Positions 61,699 through 64,000 of a stretch of 64,000 bases of DNA are shown in pieces. Made by a program: the position numbers and the translations under genes. Numbering within the stretch: position 1 is the stretch's first letter; each line of letters starts with the position of its first letter. Source of the stretch: Streptomyces sp. NA02950 (GTDB lineage: Bacteria; Actinomycetota; Actinomycetes; Streptomycetales; Streptomycetaceae); contig NZ_CP054916.1 of assembly GCF_013364155.1 (NCBI RefSeq), forward strand, positions 1,797,001-1,861,000, given 5' to 3'. Below the pieces are notes generated by a model. That model was not told where the DNA came from and ran no database searches. It worked only from the letters and a program-made list of their open reading frames with translations.

Positions 61699-63522
61699 CT
61701 ACTTAACCCGCGAGAACATATCGCTAATACCTGCGCCCGCACCTAAGTCAACAAGCTGTGAGGTCGTGAGCGAGTTACCGCCGCCCCAGTAGGTTTCGCG
61801 AATCTTGCCGTCTTGTGTGCCGGTGAAGACGTGTTGCACGTTGTCGGGTGTAATCGTGGCTGCTATGGCCGCTACAGGAGAGCCTGCATTGAGTAGTTCA
61901 CCAGTTGCCAAGTTGAACCCGCCGCCCCAGTAGGTTTCTTTCACGAGACCAGAGGCAGTGCCATTGTAGATGTGCCAGGTACCGTTATAGCGAGAGGCCA
62001 TGTCGGTTATCGTTGCACCAAGGTTAGCCATTTGCGCAGTAGTCAACGAATTGCCTCCGCCCCAGTAGGTCTCAAACGACTTACCATCTGCGGTGCTTGT
62101 CATGACGTGGTTCACGCCGTCGCCCGTGATACCCGAGTCAAGAGCCACAACCGCACTGCCAACATTGGCAATCTGGTAGGTAGTTAGCGTGTCGTTAGGA
62201 CCCCAGTAACTCTCGCGCACCTTGCCGTCAGCAGTGCCGGAATAGATGTGTTGGGTCGAGCCAGAGGTTATGTCGGTAGATATTGCTTCCACCGACGAGC
62301 CAGTGTTCGCAACCTGCCATGTAGTGAGCGCGTCATTGGGTCCCCAGTAGGTCTCGTTGATGCGGCCGTCTTGGGTGCCGGTATACACGTGCTGGGTGCC
62401 ATCAGAAGTGATCTGAGACGAGAGGGTGTTAATAGGTGAATTGAGGTCAGCGAGCTGGGAGGTCGTCAGAGCATTTCCAGCACCCCAGTAGGTCTCGTAT
62501 ATCTCACCGCCCTGGGTGCCGAAGTAGACGTGCTGTAAACCATTGCTGCCGATCTGGTTCGAGACGGCCGTAACCGGAGAGCTAACGCTAGCCAGCTGGC
62601 CTGTCGTGAGCGCGTTACCATATCCCCAGTAGGTCTCGTAGATTTTTCCGTTGGTCGTCCCTGTATAGACGTGCATCACGGGACAACCGTTATTTGCAGC
62701 CAGACCCGCTTTGGTCGGGCATGAGTCATTAGGGTCGGCCACACCGTCGCCGTCCGTGTCCGGCGGTGGTGGTGTTTCGGCGGGAGGTGCAGAGTTAATA
62801 GGATCGCCGACATCAATGAAGTGATCCCAGTAGCGGCCAGACGAGCGAATGAACTTCCCGGCTGAGCTCTTGCTACTGTACGCCTCATGCGTAAACAAGC
62901 CGTCACTGTTGTGGTTCATCTCAGCCACTTTTAACTTGATGACGCTACCGGCGTCGTTCTTGATTACGTCCGTCACGAAGCCGACATGACCCCACTGCCC
63001 ATAATCGCTTTGAGCAATGTCTCCCGGCTGAATATTGCTGGCATTACCAGCCTTGACGGCGTACCCATCGGCGGCTGCACCTTCGTCCCAAGTATTGGCG
63101 TTACCCCAGTCACCCCCAATCCGCACTCCCATGTATTTGTCTGTCCAGTACGCCGCGCCGTCAGTGCAGTTTCGATATCCATACTTGTAAGGGCTTAACT
63201 CTTCGTAAGCGTTGTAGACTCCGTTATGGTTTTCGTCAATCCACCAATCGAAGTTGGCTCGGTTGAGCTCCTTAGCTCCGGCATATGGATAGTCGTTCTC
63301 AAAGGGAATCTTTGCCGTGCTGTCTGCGTGCGCAACACTTGGGTTAATGGCATCCTCGGCGATGAAGGCGGCAGTGGTACTCCCAGCAATGAGGAGGCCA
63401 GAGGCCGCAACTCTGCCGAGCTTCATACATGCCGCACCTGCGTTGTCTCTCAGACGTTCTAAGAGACTTGGCTCTTCAATTTCAAGTTGTTCAAGGTTCT
63501 GTGGATGTAGCTCCGTGCTCAT
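61699..63522 (-). CDS. Secreted CHAP-domain protein with seven-repeat beta-propeller-like lectin domain
   Basis: A 607-residue exported protein. The ATG at 63522 is followed by an unusually long N-region and a signal peptide (hydrophobic SGLLIAGSTTAAFIA, likely cut after VAHA near residue 66). A CHAP amidase/peptidase domain covers about residues 75-238, with catalytic Cys119 in YRNCTDGAAYW and His179 in WGHVGFVTDV. A thrombospondin-3-like calcium stretch follows (DTDGDGVADPNDSCP). From residue 284 come seven repeats of about 47 residues, each with an H[VI]Y-G-T...ETYWG...LTT pattern, as in a seven-bladed propeller. The gene has a TTA codon (61744-61746), so BldA tRNA may be needed. Likely a cell-wall hydrolase with glycan-binding repeats. 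Confidence 0.85.
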   Translation of the reverse strand: MSTELHPQNLEQLEIEEPSLLERLRDNAGAACMKLGRVAASGLLIAGSTTAAFIAEDAINPSVAHADSTAKIPFENDYPYAGAKELNRANFDWWIDENHNGVYNAYEELSPYKYGYRNCTDGAAYWTDKYMGVRIGGDWGNANTWDEGAAADGYAVKAGNASNIQPGDIAQSDYGQWGHVGFVTDVIKNDAGSVIKLKVAEMNHNSDGLFTHEAYSSKSSAGKFIRSSGRYWDHFIDVGDPINSAPPAETPPPPDTDGDGVADPNDSCPTKAGLAANNGCPVMHVYTGTTNGKIYETYWGYGNALTTGQLASVSSPVTAVSNQIGSNGLQHVYFGTQGGEIYETYWGAGNALTTSQLADLNSPINTLSSQITSDGTQHVYTGTQDGRINETYWGPNDALTTWQVANTGSSVEAISTDITSGSTQHIYSGTADGKVRESYWGPNDTLTTYQIANVGSAVVALDSGITGDGVNHVMTSTADGKSFETYWGGGNSLTTAQMANLGATITDMASRYNGTWHIYNGTASGLVKETYWGGGFNLATGELLNAGSPVAAIAATITPDNVQHVFTGTQDGKIRETYWGGGNSLTTSQLVDLGAGAGISDMFSRVK

Positions 63523-63631
63523 ATATTTTTCCGTACACAAAGCCTCCCACCAGGCTCTGCGTTCTGCTGTTATTCGGTTAGTTAGATTGTCACGTCGCTA
63601 GTGTGCGTCGTTGGAAAAGGCTGCTGCGTAT

Positions 63632-64000
63632 CTAGTTCGACAGCTCCTCTAAGCTTTTTATGCCAGTCATGAGGGCATTATTTGCTGCGCCGACAGTCTC
63701 TTCGTCACTGGCACACAGGTACTTTGGAGTTCCTAGGTAGTAGTATTTGCCGTCCTTGGATGTGTAGATAGGACCACTGCCAACACCCTCAGAGGCATCT
63801 AAAGGCTGTGGACTTCTTACTAGAAGAACGCCAGTACCGCCAGATAAGCCAGAGCCATCTGACTGCTCTATAAAGTTACAACTGCTTCCGGGTAATGTGC
63901 TCAGACTGTCCACCTCAAAGGAGGCGGACTGCTGGTTTGCTGGGGAGTCGGTACGCAAACCGTACTTCACATCTCCGCGCATATTCTCGGGCAGCGGGAA
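63632..64000 (-). CDS. Partial CDS of unknown function at the window edge
   Basis: The reading frame is open from the window edge (first codons read FPLPENMRGDVKYGLRTD) to a stop at 63632, so the gene almost surely begins outside the window; the ATG at 63982 has no ribosome site. The 122 visible residues contain two Cys (GSSCNFIE and KYLCASDEE) and Gly/Ser-rich loops, compatible with a secreted or lipoprotein domain. No family was recognised. The 109-bp gap to the CHAP gene contains a small hairpin with the CHAP gene leader. Confidence 0.65.
   Translation of the reverse strand, partial: FPLPENMRGDVKYGLRTDSPANQQSASFEVDSLSTLPGSSCNFIEQSDGSGLSGGTGVLLVRSPQPLDASEGVGSGPIYTSKDGKYYYLGTPKYLCASDEETVGAANNALMTGIKSLEELSN

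Noticed and set aside
63541..63565. Hairpin AGCCT...AGGCT in the leader of the CHAP gene as a riboswitch or thermometer
   Set aside because: The stem has only five base pairs and no known riboswitch core; it is too weak to call.

Overview
This window is a stretch of a Streptomyces-type actinomycete chromosome. The evidence is very high GC, frequent GTG and TTG starts, a bldD gene with its operator, C-minus ribosomal protein S4, actinobacterial EF-P and the PimA/PgsA phosphoinositide cluster. From about 1 to 58.1 kb the gene order is the conserved Streptomyces core. The last 6 kb (about 58.2-64.0 kb) is visibly lower in GC, has different promoter styles and encodes unknown, secreted or defence-like proteins, so it looks like an accessory insertion whose far end lies outside the window.

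Layout. 1-4.0 kb: pyrimidine operon on the minus strand (pyrR, pyrB, pyrC, a PH-like membrane protein, carA cut by the window edge) with a PyrR-binding RNA hairpin in front of pyrR. 4.2-4.7 kb: divergent bldD with an inverted-repeat operator over its -10 region. 4.9-7.1 kb: nusB, efp and an M24 peptidase-like protein that has lost metal ligands. 7.2-12.3 kb: a P-loop protein and the shikimate genes aroB, aroK, aroC, aroE. 12.3-18.2 kb: mltG, ruvX, alaS and two small membrane proteins. 18.4-22.1 kb: rpsD, a DUF2470 protein facing it across a 55-bp gap that contains an iron-box-like site, rarA with a PafBC-type promoter motif, and a VKOR-type thiol oxidoreductase. 22.3-25.8 kb: an ABC-2 exporter with a NarL-type two-component system. 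25.9-33.7 kb: hisS, an MBL-fold hydrolase, a membrane cyclophilin, a DUF349 protein, relA and apt. 33.7-42.4 kb: secF, secD, yajC, ruvB, ruvA, ruvC (second PafBC-type motif), yebC, pdxT, pdxS. 42.7-54.9 kb: a LemA-like protein, a 310-bp tandem-repeat array, pimA, a PIM acyltransferase, pgsA, an EF-G-like protein, a membrane protein, a HIT protein and thrS. 55.0-58.1 kb: a DUF4365 pair, a DEDDh exonuclease and a VOC protein.

The accessory end begins after an orphan 15-bp-arm hairpin at 58.19 kb. It holds an HTH protein, a ribbon-helix-helix-like protein, a 534-residue protein and a TIGR02391/Ymh protein that both carry HEPN-like Arg/His motifs and both appear to be transcribed as leaderless mRNAs, a secreted CHAP protein with a seven-repeat beta-propeller-like C-terminus, and a partial unknown gene.

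The two most unusual items are the 310-bp array (four near-identical copies plus a partial one, period not divisible by three, itself built from degenerate units of about 21 bp) and the leaderless HEPN-like gene pair, a candidate uncharacterised defence module. No tRNA, rRNA, CRISPR array, insertion sequence or integrase was recognised.
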